NCBI RefSeq assembly: GCF_022802975.1
Contig: NZ_JAFEVZ010000004.1
Span: forward strand, 62,001-126,000
Length of the DNA stretch: 64,000 bases
From: Flavobacterium pectinovorum
GTDB taxonomy: Bacteria > Bacteroidota > Bacteroidia > Flavobacteriales > Flavobacteriaceae
Direction: 5' to 3'
The notes beneath the pieces are model-generated. The model saw only the letters and a list, made by a program, of their open reading frames with translations, was not told the DNA's origin and did no database searches. Numbering within the stretch: the stretch's first letter is position 1; the number at the start of each line of letters is the position of its first letter. Shown here piece after piece: positions 52,642 to 62,091 of this stretch. The translations under genes were made by a program, and so were the position numbers.

Positions 52642-54660
52642 TTACCAGATTTTCACTCTTTTTTCAGGAGCAAGGTATAATTTGTCTGTTGGTTTTACAT
52701 TGAATGCTTCATAGAATTCAGGTACATTACGAACTACTCCATTTACTCTGAAATTTGCAGGTGAATGAGGATCAGTTGCTATTTGTTGGCGTAATGCTTT
52801 TTCTCTGGTTTTATTTGCCCATACTTGTCCCCAACCCAAAAATACACGCTGAATTCCGGTGTAACCATCTAAAACAGGAGCTTCTTTTCCGTTTAAGGCT
52901 ATTTTGTAAGCTTTTATGGCAATGCTTAAACCCCCAAGGTCACCAATGTTTTCACCAAGTGTATATTCGCCGTTTACATTTAAATCCGGGAATACTTTGA
53001 AAGCATTGTATTGCGCTACTAAAGCGTTTGTTTTTAATTTAAATGCTTTTAAATCAGCTGGCGACCACCAGTTTTTCATTACACCATCTCCATCAAAAGT
53101 ACTTCCCTGATCGTCAAAACCATGCCCAATTTCATGTCCGATTACCGCACCAATCCCTCCATAATTTACAGCATCATCTGCATTTATATCAAAAAATGGA
53201 GGCTGAAGTATAGCCGCCGGAAATACGATCTCATTTAAAGTAGGATTATAATAAGCATTTACCTCCTGTGGATTCATTTGCCACTCAGTTCTGTCAACCG
53301 GTTTTCCGAGTTTGTCCAGATTGCGTTGGTACTCAAAAGCGACTGTTCTTTCTGTATTTCCGTATAAATCATTTTTATCAATAGCTACTTTTGAATAATC
53401 TTTCCAGGTGTCCGGATATCCAATTTTAATCATGAATTTGTCTACTTTTTTAAGCGCTTCTTTTTTTGTGGTTTCGCTCATCCAGTCTAATTTCTTGATG
53501 CTTTCTGCGTAAGCTTTCAATAAATTTTTCACTAAAACAGTCATTTTCTCTTTGGCTTCCGGAGAAAAACGTTTTTTAACATATACTTTACCTACGATCT
53601 CTCCTAAACCATTATTAACCTTGATTACAGCACGTTCCCAGTCTTCTTTTTGCTTTTCGGTTCCAGACATTGTTTTGCCGAAGAAATCAAAATTTTGATT
53701 ATCTATTTCTGTAGTTAAGCTTGTAGCTGCATTATGTATAACTCCCCATTTCAGAAACGTTTTCCATGTGTCTATTGGAGTAGATTTTATTATATTGTTT
53801 AGACTTTTTGTATATTCTACCTGAGTAACGATTAATTTATTCTCTTTGTCAAAGCCAGATGCTTTTAACATGGCAGACCAATCAAAATCAGGCATTAAAG
53901 TATTTAAATCTTTTATTGGATAAGGATTGTATAATTTAATCATATCCCGAGTATCTTCCTTCTTCATTTGCTTTGAGGCCAAATCCGTTTCAAGTGCCAG
54001 AATCGTTTTGGCATTTGCAGCAGGATTTTCCAGACCGGCAAATTTTAGCATAGCTTCAATATGTACTAAATATTTAGTTCTTATTTCCTTCATTTTAGCA
54101 TCAGCAGAAAGGTAATAATCCCTGTCAGGTAATCCTAAACCCCCTTGCCAGGTAATAGTAGTATACTTAGTTGGATCTTTAAAATCGTTATAAACTGAAA
54201 GCGATAAAGGAGTATTTATTCCTAAGCGATTAGCACGCCCAAAGTAGGCAGCTAAGTCATTATAGTTGTTAATAGCATCGATTTTGGTAAATTCAGGCTG
54301 AATAGGAGAAATACCTTTGCTGTCTCGTGTTTTTCTATCGATGAATGAAGCATAATAATCTCCTATTTTTTGTTCATCACTACCTTTAGTATTGTTTGCT
54401 TTTGCTGCATCTTCAATTATTTCTTTTACATCTTTTTGCGCTTTATCGTAAAGAATGTAACCAGCCCCGTAAGAAGCTTTATCTGCAGGTATTTGAGTTT
54501 TTTTCTCCCAATTACCATTTACAAATTTGTTAAAATCATCACCCGGTTTAACTAATGTATCCATGTTTTTTTTGTTAATCCCGGACGTAAGATCTTCTTT
54601 TTTTTGACAGGATACCGCGACTAGTAAAATGCTTACACAAGCTATCGTATAGTTTCTCAT
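52642..54660 (-). CDS. M13-family metallopeptidase (neprilysin-like), lipoprotein
   Basis: 672 residues, full family length. Lipobox LLVAVSC, Cys18. The zinc site is in VIGHEIGHGFDDQGSTFD (HExxH) with the third ligand Glu in TLGENIGDLGGL. NAYYNPTLNEIVFPAAILQPPFF precedes it, as in neprilysin/PepO, and the end (HSPANFRVNGVVRN to PEKRVKIW) carries the usual substrate Arg and C-terminal Trp. It cleaves oligopeptides in the periplasm or at the surface. Confidence 0.95.
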   Translation of the reverse strand: MRNYTIACVSILLVAVSCQKKEDLTSGINKKNMDTLVKPGDDFNKFVNGNWEKKTQIPADKASYGAGYILYDKAQKDVKEIIEDAAKANNTKGSDEQKIGDYYASFIDRKTRDSKGISPIQPEFTKIDAINNYNDLAAYFGRANRLGINTPLSLSVYNDFKDPTKYTTITWQGGLGLPDRDYYLSADAKMKEIRTKYLVHIEAMLKFAGLENPAANAKTILALETDLASKQMKKEDTRDMIKLYNPYPIKDLNTLMPDFDWSAMLKASGFDKENKLIVTQVEYTKSLNNIIKSTPIDTWKTFLKWGVIHNAATSLTTEIDNQNFDFFGKTMSGTEKQKEDWERAVIKVNNGLGEIVGKVYVKKRFSPEAKEKMTVLVKNLLKAYAESIKKLDWMSETTKKEALKKVDKFMIKIGYPDTWKDYSKVAIDKNDLYGNTERTVAFEYQRNLDKLGKPVDRTEWQMNPQEVNAYYNPTLNEIVFPAAILQPPFFDINADDAVNYGGIGAVIGHEIGHGFDDQGSTFDGDGVMKNWWSPADLKAFKLKTNALVAQYNAFKVFPDLNVNGEYTLGENIGDLGGLSIAIKAYKIALNGKEAPVLDGYTGIQRVFLGWGQVWANKTREKALRQQIATDPHSPANFRVNGVVRNVPEFYEAFNVKPTDKLYLAPEKRVKIW

Positions 54661-54848
54661 TTAATTATGGTTTTTAATAATTGACAATATAATTATGAAT
54701 TTGTAGTAAAAGAAAACAGCTATTATGTTACAATTTTAAATTTTGATTCTTCAATCAATAAAATTATAACATCCAGATCAAATATAGTGAGAAATTATTT
54801 AATATTTTTTTTAATTAGATTCAACATGATAATTTAATGATTCGTATA

Positions 54849-54887
54849 AAAAAAGGCAGAAATACCATCTATATCTGCCTTTTTTAT
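54849..54887. terminator. intrinsic terminator
   Basis: AAAAAAGGCAGA and TATCTGCCTTTTTT pair closely; it lies just past the fumarase stop and can act on both strands. Confidence 0.85.
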
Positions 54888-54909
54888 ACTATTTTTTAAC
54901 ACAAACTTC

Positions 54910-56295
54910 CTAAACCATTTCTTCAGGTTTTACCCAGGCATCAAAATCTTCCGGAGTAACGTACTCTAAACGAACCGCTTCATCTTTAAGAGTAGTACCG
55001 TTTTTGTGTGCCGTTTGAGCAATCTCGGCTGCTTTATAATAACCGATTTTTGTATTTAACGCTGTTACCAGCATCAATGAATTATCGACCAATTCTTTGA
55101 TACGTTTATAATTTGGTTCAATTCCCTGAGCGCAATGCTCATCAAATGACACACAGGCATCACCTAATAATCTTGCCGACTGCAGAAAATTTGCAGCCAT
55201 GACCGGTTTAAAAACATTCAATTCATAATGTCCCTGCATTCCTCCTACTGCTATTGTCACATCGTTTCCTATAACCTGAGCGCAAACCATTGTCAAAGCT
55301 TCACATTGTGTTGGATTTACTTTTCCGGGCATAATGGAAGACCCCGGTTCATTTTCAGGAATATGAATTTCTCCAATGCCCGAACGCGGTCCGGAAGCCA
55401 GCATTCTGACATCATTAGCGATTTTATTTAAAGAAACTGCCAATTGTTTTAATGCTCCATGAGTTTCAACAATGGCGTCATGTGCTGCCAGTGCTTCAAA
55501 TTTATTTTCGGCTGTTACAAACGGATGGTTAGTGAATTGAGCGATATATTCGGCTACTTTTACATCGTATCCTTTTGGGGTATTAAGTCCCGTACCTACA
55601 GCTGTTCCGCCCAAAGCGATTTCAGATAAATGTGCTAAAGTGTTTTTAAGCGCCTTCAATCCGTATGCTAATTGAGCAGCATAGCCCGAAATTTCCTGTC
55701 CTAATGTTAAAGGCGTTGCATCCATTAAGTGCGTACGGCCAATTTTTACGACGTCTTTAAATTCGAATGCTTTTTTAACCAAAGTAGCGTGTAGTTTTTC
55801 AACTCCCGGAATTGTGGTTTCAACCACCATTTTATAAGCTGCAATATGCATTCCGGTTGGAAAAGTATCGTTTGAGGATTGCGATTTATTGACATCATCA
55901 TTAGCTTTTACAAATTGTTCGCCTTCTCCAATTTCAAATCCTTTGAGAACCTGTGCACGATTAGCGATTACTTCATTGACATTCATGTTGCTTTGTGTTC
56001 CTGAACCGGTCTGCCAAATAACTAATGGAAACTGATCCTCTAGTTTTCCTTCGAGGATTTCGTCACATACAGCGGCGATTGCATCTCTTTTTTCTATTGA
56101 CAAAACACCTAAATCATAATTGGCGTAGGCTGCGGCTTTTTTCAGATAAGCAAATCCTTCTATGATTTCTTTAGGCATTGATCCTGCATCGCCAATTTTG
56201 AAATTATTTCTGGAACGTTCTGTTTGTGCACCCCAATACTTATCGGCAGGGACCTGAACTTCGCCCATGGTGTCTTTTTCTATTCTGTATTTCAT
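54910..56295 (-). CDS. fumC: class II fumarate hydratase
   Basis: 461 residues, standard length. [15 protein letters not shown] (about 317-331) is the superfamily signature loop with catalytic Ser, and the N-terminal [21 protein letters not shown] is the FumC start. TGMHIAAYK and [16 protein letters not shown] are the substrate and active-site His stretches. It interconverts fumarate and malate in the TCA cycle, cytoplasmic tetramer. A short tandem repeat lies 28 bases upstream of its start. Confidence 0.97.
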   Translation of the reverse strand: MKYRIEKDTMGEVQVPADKYWGAQTERSRNNFKIGDAGSMPKEIIEGFAYLKKAAAYANYDLGVLSIEKRDAIAAVCDEILEGKLEDQFPLVIWQTGSGTQSNMNVNEVIANRAQVLKGFEIGEGEQFVKANDDVNKSQSSNDTFPTGMHIAAYKMVVETTIPGVEKLHATLVKKAFEFKDVVKIGRTHLMDATPLTLGQEISGYAAQLAYGLKALKNTLAHLSEIALGGTAVGTGLNTPKGYDVKVAEYIAQFTNHPFVTAENKFEALAAHDAIVETHGALKQLAVSLNKIANDVRMLASGPRSGIGEIHIPENEPGSSIMPGKVNPTQCEALTMVCAQVIGNDVTIAVGGMQGHYELNVFKPVMAANFLQSARLLGDACVSFDEHCAQGIEPNYKRIKELVDNSLMLVTALNTKIGYYKAAEIAQTAHKNGTTLKDEAVRLEYVTPEDFDAWVKPEEMV

Positions 56296-56322
56296 CTTGT
56301 TATAAATATGTTTGTTTGTAAA

Positions 56323-56364
56323 ATGTATTCTGTTAGATGTATTCTGTTAGATCTATTCTGTTGG
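56323..56364. repeat. 14-base tandem repeat, three units
   Basis: ATGTATTCTGTTAG twice exactly (56323-56350) and a third unit with two changes (56351-56364), placed 28 bases upstream of the fumC start codon, in the likely 5' leader. Copy-number slippage here could alter leader length. Confidence 0.8.
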
Positions 56365-56440
56365 ATGTAAAATGTGAATTGTGAATTGTGAAATGCTTTA
56401 GATTTCTCTACCGATAAATGAATTTCTTTTGAAAACGGTT

Positions 56441-56520
56441 GGTCTAGCCCTGATGGAAACGACATCCTTTTATGGTGGGGTTCACCATAAAAGATATAGT
56501 GGACAGCAGGTTTCAGCTCC
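56441..56520. repeat. conserved-looking intergenic hairpin element
   Basis: The order is CTAGCCCTGATGGAAACGAC, then a 10-bp stem TTTTATGGTG / CACCATAAAA (56468-56492), then GATATAGTGGACAGCAGG, then AGCTCC. From memory, this AGCCC-TGATGGAA ... AGCAGG ... AGCTCC framework with a variable central stem recurs between genes in many flavobacterial genomes; only one copy is in this window. It could be a REP-like element or a small RNA. It interrupts any reading frame claim for this stretch. Confidence 0.55.
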
Positions 56521-56640
56521 TTAAAAAAACTCATATTCCTCTTATTTAGACAGTTGAATAATATTCAAAAAACAACCTTATTTAAAATGAATATAAATAT
56601 AGGGATTATTGCTCTTTTACGAAAATTGATTTCGTTTTTA

Positions 56641-56671
56641 TTGCTAACAAAAGATATATACCCTACATTTG
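56641..56671 (+). promoter_or_regulatory. Bacteroidota-type promoter
   Basis: TTG 56641-56643, 20-base spacer, TACATTTG 56664-56671. The predicted start near 56678 gives a leader of about 20 bases before the small membrane-protein ATG. Confidence 0.72.
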
Positions 56672-56698
56672 TCGTAACATTCAAAAATTCCGGAAAAC

Positions 56699-56872
56699 AT
56701 GTTTGAATTTTCACAGTACTTAGGTTTTTTACTTTTCTTAACCATACTAACTATAGGTTTTTGGTTAATGTTTTTCTTGGTTGGTTTCGTATCTTATTGG
56801 GTTACGGGAGCTAGCTGGGAAATGTTCAAAGAAAAAAGAGCCAAAAAAAGACAAGAAGAACAATCAATTTAA
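56699..56872 (+). CDS. 57-residue single-gene small membrane protein
   Basis: ATG 56699 to TAA 56870-56872. The peptide has a long hydrophobic stretch (residues about 9-35, YLGFLLFLTILTIGFWLMFF and onward, one or two spans) and a strongly charged tail (MFKEKRAKKRQEEQSI). It has a good promoter before it and a terminator after it, so it is a complete transcription unit. I do not recognise the family. Positive tail inside the cytoplasm is expected. Confidence 0.72.
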   Translation: MFEFSQYLGFLLFLTILTIGFWLMFFLVGFVSYWVTGASWEMFKEKRAKKRQEEQSI

Positions 56873-56888
56873 TTTAAGTTGATTTCAT

Positions 56889-56920
56889 AAAAAAGGACCC
56901 GTGAAAACGAGTCCTTTTTT
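56889..56920 (+). terminator. intrinsic terminator
   Basis: AAAAAAGGAC and GTCCTTTTTT pair around a 12-base loop, 17 bases after the small membrane-protein stop, with T run. Confidence 0.85.
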
Positions 56921-56950
56921 TTATTCCTAAAAAAAGAAATTCCAATAAAA

Positions 56951-56991
56951 AAAATTCCAAACTCCAACTTTTACATTGGAATTTGGAATTT
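56951..56991. terminator. probable terminator of the TonB receptor gene
   Basis: AAATTCCAAA pairs with TTTGGAATTT, with further pairing inside. It lies just past the receptor stop on the minus strand. The theme repeats in the terminator at 62032-62072. Confidence 0.6.
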
Positions 56992-57014
56992 AAAGTTTTG
57001 GTATTCAACCTATG

Positions 57015-59486
57015 TTATCCAGGAAAATCTCCCCCGCCTTCACCTTCGTTTCTAGGTGCTGCGTTTTTATCTCTTTCTCCTTTTGGTTTATTGAAACGAT
57101 ACGTAAATGAAACGTTGAACTGACGTTTACGGAATTGAAACTCATTGTAAGATGTTTGTGTTTTTACAGGAGGATTTATGTCGTCATCATAAAGATTAGT
57201 ATAAGACCTCATTTTTCTTGAATTAAAAATATCACTGATATTGAAAGCAATAGTAGCCTTATCTTTTAAAACGTCTTTACTGAATGCTGTATTTAAACCA
57301 AATTGTCCCAGATTTTTACCCTGAGCTGTTTTTTGTTCCCCATTATAGGTCCCGTTTAGCTGCCAGTCTATTTTATATGGCAGAGTAACTTTTGAACTAA
57401 TTCTGGTAAACCAGGTGTTTGCCTGATTATCTAAATTTTGTACAACCTCTATACCATTGCTTATATAACTATTTTCTCCTGTTGTTTTTACGTTATAAAA
57501 ATTAAAGTTACTGTTTAGTTTCCACCATTTGAATGGCGTATAATTGAATGTAAATTCGAAACCAAATTTTTGCTCTTTACCTAAATTGATAGGACTGCTT
57601 TTAATAACAGGAATCCCGTCTACTTCATCTCCGGTTGGCATTCGTACAAAGCTAAAAACGTCTTTTGTATCTTCAAAATAGGCTGATGTACTGAAAGTTA
57701 CTTTATCCCAACGTTTAAGATAGCCTACATCATACTTATCTGTTAACGAAGGATCTAAATCAGGATTTCCCTGAAAAATATTGATATTGCTTGCGTAATT
57801 TACAGCAGGGTTCATAAAACGCCCTCTTGGTCTGCTTAAACGTTTGCTGTAACTTGCTGTAAAATTACTTTGATCTGAAATTTCATAACTAATAAAAGCA
57901 CTTGGGAATAAGTTATTGTAATTTTTAGTATTGAACTTCTTAGGATCCTGTAACAAATTAACCTCAATATTGGTATCTTCCCAACGTAAACCAAATAAGT
58001 ACGAAAATTTATTTACTTTGAAACCATACGAAGTATAAAGCGCATTTATGTTTTCTTTATACTCTAAAGTATTTGACAAATCTGAAATTGGAGGATTTAC
58101 TCCATCATCAACAGAATATATGTTATTTAAATCTCCAAAACTTCCCTTATACCCTGCTTCAAACTGACTTCCTTCGCCTAATGGAAGAACATAGTCTGCC
58201 TGCAATTGAATTTGCTTCTGAACCTGATTGTTTAATGTATTATTGTAACTAGGCGGTGCTGTAATTAAGCTTTTACTATCATCTGTATTTCTTGAAATCG
58301 ATAAATCGGCAGTCAGTTTATGCCCTTTATCATTGAAGTTTTTAATTAAGTTGGATGTATATTCAACATTTTCACTTCCGGTATCTCCATTGTTTAATCG
58401 ATATCTATTATCTGTCGATACGCGATTAGCATCATATTCATAGAAATTAATTAAATCTCTGTCTTCACCATTGTTTTTTTGGTAATTAATGGCATTTGTC
58501 CAGAAAGTTGTGGGTGTAATTGACCATTCGATTCCTGCTCTCCCATTAAATCCGTCTCTGGTTCTTTCTGTATCACGTGTTTCATCTAAATATCTTTTTG
58601 TAGAACCGTCTGCATTAAAATATTCCGAATTGGTTTTTCCTGCTCCTTCGTTTGTTCTGTAATTATATCCCGCTGTAGTAAAATAATTAAACTTTTCTGT
58701 TTTATAATTCAGGTTGGCACTTAAACCATACGTTTCAGGAATACCTCCTGAAGCAATAAAAGTACCGTTGAATCCCTGGTTTTTACCTTTTTTAAGAATG
58801 ATATTGATTAATCCTGAACCTCCTTCTGCATCATAACGTGCCGATGGATTAGTAATCACTTCTACCTTATCAATAGCATCTGCAGGAAGCTGACGTAAAG
58901 CTTCAGCAACATTAATAGCGTTTGAAGGCCTTCCATCAATTAAGATTCGGATGTTATCACTTCCTCTTAAACTTACATTTCCTTCTGTATCAACAGAAAC
59001 AGAAGGAACGTTATCCAGAACATCACTAACTGTTCCGCCTTTTACCATCATATCCTGTCCAACATTATAAACTTTTTTATCCAGTTTTATTTCAACAGAT
59101 GATTTTTCGGCGCGAACCACAACTTCATTTAATTGTGCAGCATCTTCAGACAGGTTTATTACCCCTAAATTAGTATCTTCTGAAATGTTTTTTGCTTTGA
59201 TTTCAGTAGCTTTAAATGAAATAAATTCAATTTTAATATCATAAGTTCCAGCCGGAACCGCCAAATCAAATTCACCTTTTGGATTCGTAATTCCACCTGC
59301 AATTACTTTAGTCTGATTAACAGGAGTAATAGAGATTGTAGCATACTCTAATGGTTGTTTTGTTACTTTTTCTAAAACTTTACCTGTAACTTTTACTCTG
59401 TTTTGTCCTGAAGGCAGTTGTTGTGCATAATTACATAATCCTGCAAGCAGAAATAGGAACAATATCGCAATTTTGATTTTTTTCAT
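57015..59486 (-). CDS. TonB-dependent receptor, OMP beta-barrel family 3 type
   Basis: 823 residues from ATG 59486; the longer frame to 59522 overlaps the promoter box. Signal peptide about 1-22 (LLAGLCNYAQ). A CarboxypepD_reg domain follows (about 30-110, VTGKVLEKVTKQPLEYATIS). The plug has GGTVSDVLDNVPSVSVDTEG and RGSDNIRILIDGRPSNAINV. The barrel ends QFRKRQFNVSFTYRFNKPKG with a charged, Gly-rich extra tail (NEGEGGGDFPG). No SusD partner, so it is a classical receptor-like protein for an unidentified ligand. Confidence 0.92.
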   Translation of the reverse strand: MKKIKIAILFLFLLAGLCNYAQQLPSGQNRVKVTGKVLEKVTKQPLEYATISITPVNQTKVIAGGITNPKGEFDLAVPAGTYDIKIEFISFKATEIKAKNISEDTNLGVINLSEDAAQLNEVVVRAEKSSVEIKLDKKVYNVGQDMMVKGGTVSDVLDNVPSVSVDTEGNVSLRGSDNIRILIDGRPSNAINVAEALRQLPADAIDKVEVITNPSARYDAEGGSGLINIILKKGKNQGFNGTFIASGGIPETYGLSANLNYKTEKFNYFTTAGYNYRTNEGAGKTNSEYFNADGSTKRYLDETRDTERTRDGFNGRAGIEWSITPTTFWTNAINYQKNNGEDRDLINFYEYDANRVSTDNRYRLNNGDTGSENVEYTSNLIKNFNDKGHKLTADLSISRNTDDSKSLITAPPSYNNTLNNQVQKQIQLQADYVLPLGEGSQFEAGYKGSFGDLNNIYSVDDGVNPPISDLSNTLEYKENINALYTSYGFKVNKFSYLFGLRWEDTNIEVNLLQDPKKFNTKNYNNLFPSAFISYEISDQSNFTASYSKRLSRPRGRFMNPAVNYASNINIFQGNPDLDPSLTDKYDVGYLKRWDKVTFSTSAYFEDTKDVFSFVRMPTGDEVDGIPVIKSSPINLGKEQKFGFEFTFNYTPFKWWKLNSNFNFYNVKTTGENSYISNGIEVVQNLDNQANTWFTRISSKVTLPYKIDWQLNGTYNGEQKTAQGKNLGQFGLNTAFSKDVLKDKATIAFNISDIFNSRKMRSYTNLYDDDINPPVKTQTSYNEFQFRKRQFNVSFTYRFNKPKGERDKNAAPRNEGEGGGDFPG

Positions 59487-59519
59487 TATTTTTCTGGTAT
59501 TTCTTTCTCTTTTAGACCG

Positions 59520-59527
59520 CAAATATA
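59520..59527 (-). promoter_or_regulatory. -7 box of the TonB receptor gene
   Basis: Plus-strand CAAATATA reads TATATTTG on the minus strand, 34 bases upstream of the ATG at 59486, which supports that start. The nearest TTG is 25 bases further, slightly beyond the usual spacing. Confidence 0.55.
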
Positions 59528-59575
59528 GCTTTTGGTTTAAAAGCAGGAATCACAAAAAAATGTTAATCAGTCATT

Positions 59576-59926
59576 TTATATTTCTTCTAAAAAAGAAGCT
59601 ACTTTATCCAGATCTCTGCCAATTATAGCTTTCCCATCCTTTATCACAATTGGTCTTTCTATTAAAATTGGGTTATCTGCCATAGCCTGAATAACTTCTG
59701 AATCTGTCAATGTTTTTCCTTTGTACTCATCAGTCCAGATTTTCTCTTTAATTCTTACTAATTCAATAGGTTTCAGGTTTAGTTTTTCGATTAAACTTTT
59801 CAGTTCCTCAAAAGTTGGCGTTTCAGTAAGATAGGGAATAATTTTATAGTCCTGATTTGCATCGTCCAGAAAAGCCAGACAGCTTCTCGATTTTCCACAA
59901 CGTGGATTATGGTAAACTTGAATCAT
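59576..59926 (-). CDS. ArsC/Spx-family glutaredoxin-fold protein (arsenate reductase-like)
   Basis: 116 residues. MIQVYHNPRCGKSRSCLAFL gives the catalytic Cys10 (with Cys16 six residues on), as in the ArsC/YfgD family; the Arg/Pro parts are in NPILIERPIVIKDGKAIIGRD. Members reduce arsenate or act as YfgD-type thiol proteins. No arsenical pump or ArsR is near, so an arsenic role is not proven. The stop is about 90 bases downstream of the TonB receptor's promoter region. Confidence 0.85.
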   Translation of the reverse strand: MIQVYHNPRCGKSRSCLAFLDDANQDYKIIPYLTETPTFEELKSLIEKLNLKPIELVRIKEKIWTDEYKGKTLTDSEVIQAMADNPILIERPIVIKDGKAIIGRDLDKVASFLEEI

Positions 59927-60039
59927 TTTATTTTTTTTTAAAATGTTGTAAGATAATTGAATTAAAAAAAGGTATTTTAGCTATCCCCAAAAATAAGATT
60001 TACTTATTAATTAGAACTCCATTTTAAATTTTAAATAAC

Positions 60040-60963
60040 ATGTTTTTAGAACAAGGAATTAAACCTGAAAATAAATTTTGGATGTATATTTTAGGGACTG
60101 TGGTAATTGTCTCTGCATCATTTGTTGGTCAGATTCCTTTTACTATAGCAATGCTATATAAAAGTTTTACAGACAAAACTGCCATTCCAACTGACAATGC
60201 TTCAGCTTTAAAAATATTTCAACCCAACCTGACTTTATTTTTGGCAATGTTATCTTTTGTATTTGCTTTTATAGGCATTTATTTTGTTGTAAAACACATA
60301 CACAAACAAACGTTTTTATCCATAACAACAGCCAGAAATAAGACAGATTGGAACCGAATTTTATTTTCGTTCCTGTTGTGGTCTTCTTTTTCAATTATAA
60401 GTTTTTTAACTCTTTATTTCCTGTCTCCTGAAAAATTTGTTTGGAATTTCAAACCCATTCCTTTTTTGGTTTTAGTACTGTTGGGAGTCATTTTAATTCC
60501 GATACAAACCAGCACCGAAGAATATGTTTTTAGAGGATATTTAATGCAGGGATTTGCAAATTTAACCAGAAACAAATGGTTACCATTAGTTATAACTTCG
60601 CTGGTATTTGGATTATTGCACATCGCAAATCCAGAAGTCGAAAAAATGGGTTACATCATAATGGTATATTACATTGGTACCGGATTATTTTTAGGCATCA
60701 TTACCCTGATGGATGAAGGAATCGAATTGGCTCTAGGCTTTCATGCCGCCAACAATCTTATAGGCGCTTTGCTTGTAACCGCAGATTGGTCGGCTTTTCA
60801 AACACATTCCCTTTTTAAAGATTTATCCGAGCCCTCTGCTGGTTTTGATGTAATTTTACCAGTAGCTATCGTTTATCCTATTCTGCTTTTTATTTTTAGC
60901 AAAAAATACAACTGGAGCAATTGGAAAGAAAAGTTAACCGGTAAAATCAATATTGAATTCTAA
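60040..60963 (+). CDS. CPBP-family intramembrane glutamic endopeptidase
   Basis: 307 residues with about eight hydrophobic segments. The family motif EExxxR is in TSTEEYVFRGYLMQGF; the second His is in SLVFGLLHIANPEV and the third motif is GFHAANNLIGAL (HxxxN). These are Rce1/Abi-type metal-independent membrane proteases. Substrate unknown. The MenE-like gene begins 10 bases after its stop, so the two form an operon. Confidence 0.9.
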   Translation: MFLEQGIKPENKFWMYILGTVVIVSASFVGQIPFTIAMLYKSFTDKTAIPTDNASALKIFQPNLTLFLAMLSFVFAFIGIYFVVKHIHKQTFLSITTARNKTDWNRILFSFLLWSSFSIISFLTLYFLSPEKFVWNFKPIPFLVLVLLGVILIPIQTSTEEYVFRGYLMQGFANLTRNKWLPLVITSLVFGLLHIANPEVEKMGYIIMVYYIGTGLFLGIITLMDEGIELALGFHAANNLIGALLVTADWSAFQTHSLFKDLSEPSAGFDVILPVAIVYPILLFIFSKKYNWSNWKEKLTGKINIEF

Positions 60964-60973
60964 AAAACAACTT

Positions 60974-62017
60974 ATGATTACATTAACTCATAAAAATGTT
61001 CATAATTATTTTAAAATAAACGGCTATCATTTAAACGGAAACGATTTACGATCTGTTGCTTATAGTTACATTAAGGAAGGTGACGCCAATGAACAGGCAA
61101 TAGGCGAATTTTTATTAGACTGGTTCGATGAAAAAGAATACATCGAAATGAAAACATCCGGAACTACAGGTCTTCCTAAACTCGTCAGACTACAAAAACA
61201 AGCCATGATACAATCTGCTTTGGCAACAGGAGATTTCTTCGATTTAAAACCCGGAGACAAAGCATTACTTTGCCTGCCGGTAAAATTTATCGCCGGTAAA
61301 ATGATGCTTGTACGTAGCTTTATTCTGGGGCTGGAGTTAGACATTACAGAGCCAAGTACAGAACCTTTAACTTTAAACAAGATAACGTATGATTTTGTAG
61401 CGATGGTTCCTTTACAGGTTGTAAATTCGATTAAAGCTTTAAAAAAAGTCAAAAAACTTATCGTTGGAGGCGCAAAAATGGATGCTGAATTAGAAGAAAA
61501 ACTTTTGCCTTTAAAAACAGCAGTTTATGAAACTTACGGTATGACCGAAACCATTACTCATATTGCAGCCAGAAAAGTGGGTGAAAAAGTTTTTACTGTT
61601 TTACCAAATGTAAAAATCACCAAGGACAATCGCGGATGTTTAGTAATTGATATTCCTGCTGTGTCTGAAGAACCGATTATTACTAATGATTTGATTGAAT
61701 TAACAAAAGAAAATCAATTCACTTTTTTAGGAAGAATTGATAATGTGATTAATAGCGGCGGCGTAAAATTAATTCCGGAACAAATTGAAGCAAAACTGAT
61801 TGGAAAAATTAATTCCAGATTTTTCGTTACCGGAATTCCGGATTCTCTTTTAGGAGAAAAACTGATTTTGGTTATTGAAGGAGAAATACAAGACTTTCCG
61901 TCAGACTTTTTTGATATTTTGGATAAATATGAAAAACCAAAAGAAGTAATTTTTGTTTCGAAATTCAAAGAGAATGAAAACGGAAAATTGCTTCGTAAAC
62001 CAAGCCTGCCAGAATGA
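60974..62017 (+). CDS. menE: o-succinylbenzoate-CoA ligase-like (MenE) AMP-binding enzyme
   Basis: 347 residues from ATG 60974 (an ATG 21 bases upstream overlaps the CPBP stop). The P-loop-like motif is EMKTSGTTGLPKLVRL and the later YETYGMTETITHIA and LGRIDNVINSGGVKLIPEQIE are the ANL adenylation motifs, ending FKENENGKLLRKP. The family forms acyl-adenylates then CoA esters. The short length (lacking a 100-residue N-terminal part of classical MenE) is usual for the Bacteroidota enzyme that makes menaquinone precursors. Other men genes are not in this window, so the role is inferred from family. Confidence 0.75.
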   Translation: MITLTHKNVHNYFKINGYHLNGNDLRSVAYSYIKEGDANEQAIGEFLLDWFDEKEYIEMKTSGTTGLPKLVRLQKQAMIQSALATGDFFDLKPGDKALLCLPVKFIAGKMMLVRSFILGLELDITEPSTEPLTLNKITYDFVAMVPLQVVNSIKALKKVKKLIVGGAKMDAELEEKLLPLKTAVYETYGMTETITHIAARKVGEKVFTVLPNVKITKDNRGCLVIDIPAVSEEPIITNDLIELTKENQFTFLGRIDNVINSGGVKLIPEQIEAKLIGKINSRFFVTGIPDSLLGEKLILVIEGEIQDFPSDFFDILDKYEKPKEVIFVSKFKENENGKLLRKPSLPE

Positions 62018-62031
62018 AAGTACAAAAATAA

Positions 62032-62072
62032 AAAATCCAAATTCCAAGTGTAAAAATTGGAATTTGGATTTT
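62032..62072. terminator. bidirectional intrinsic terminator
   Basis: AAAATCCAAATTCCAA pairs perfectly over 16 bp with TTGGAATTTGGATTTT between converging genes. Confidence 0.9.
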
Positions 62073-62091
62073 AAATATTGGAATTTACTTT

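Noticed and set aside
56292-56534. 80-codon minus-strand frame upstream of fumC
   Set aside because: It is made from the 14-base tandem repeat and the intergenic hairpin element; the peptide has no protein-like pattern.
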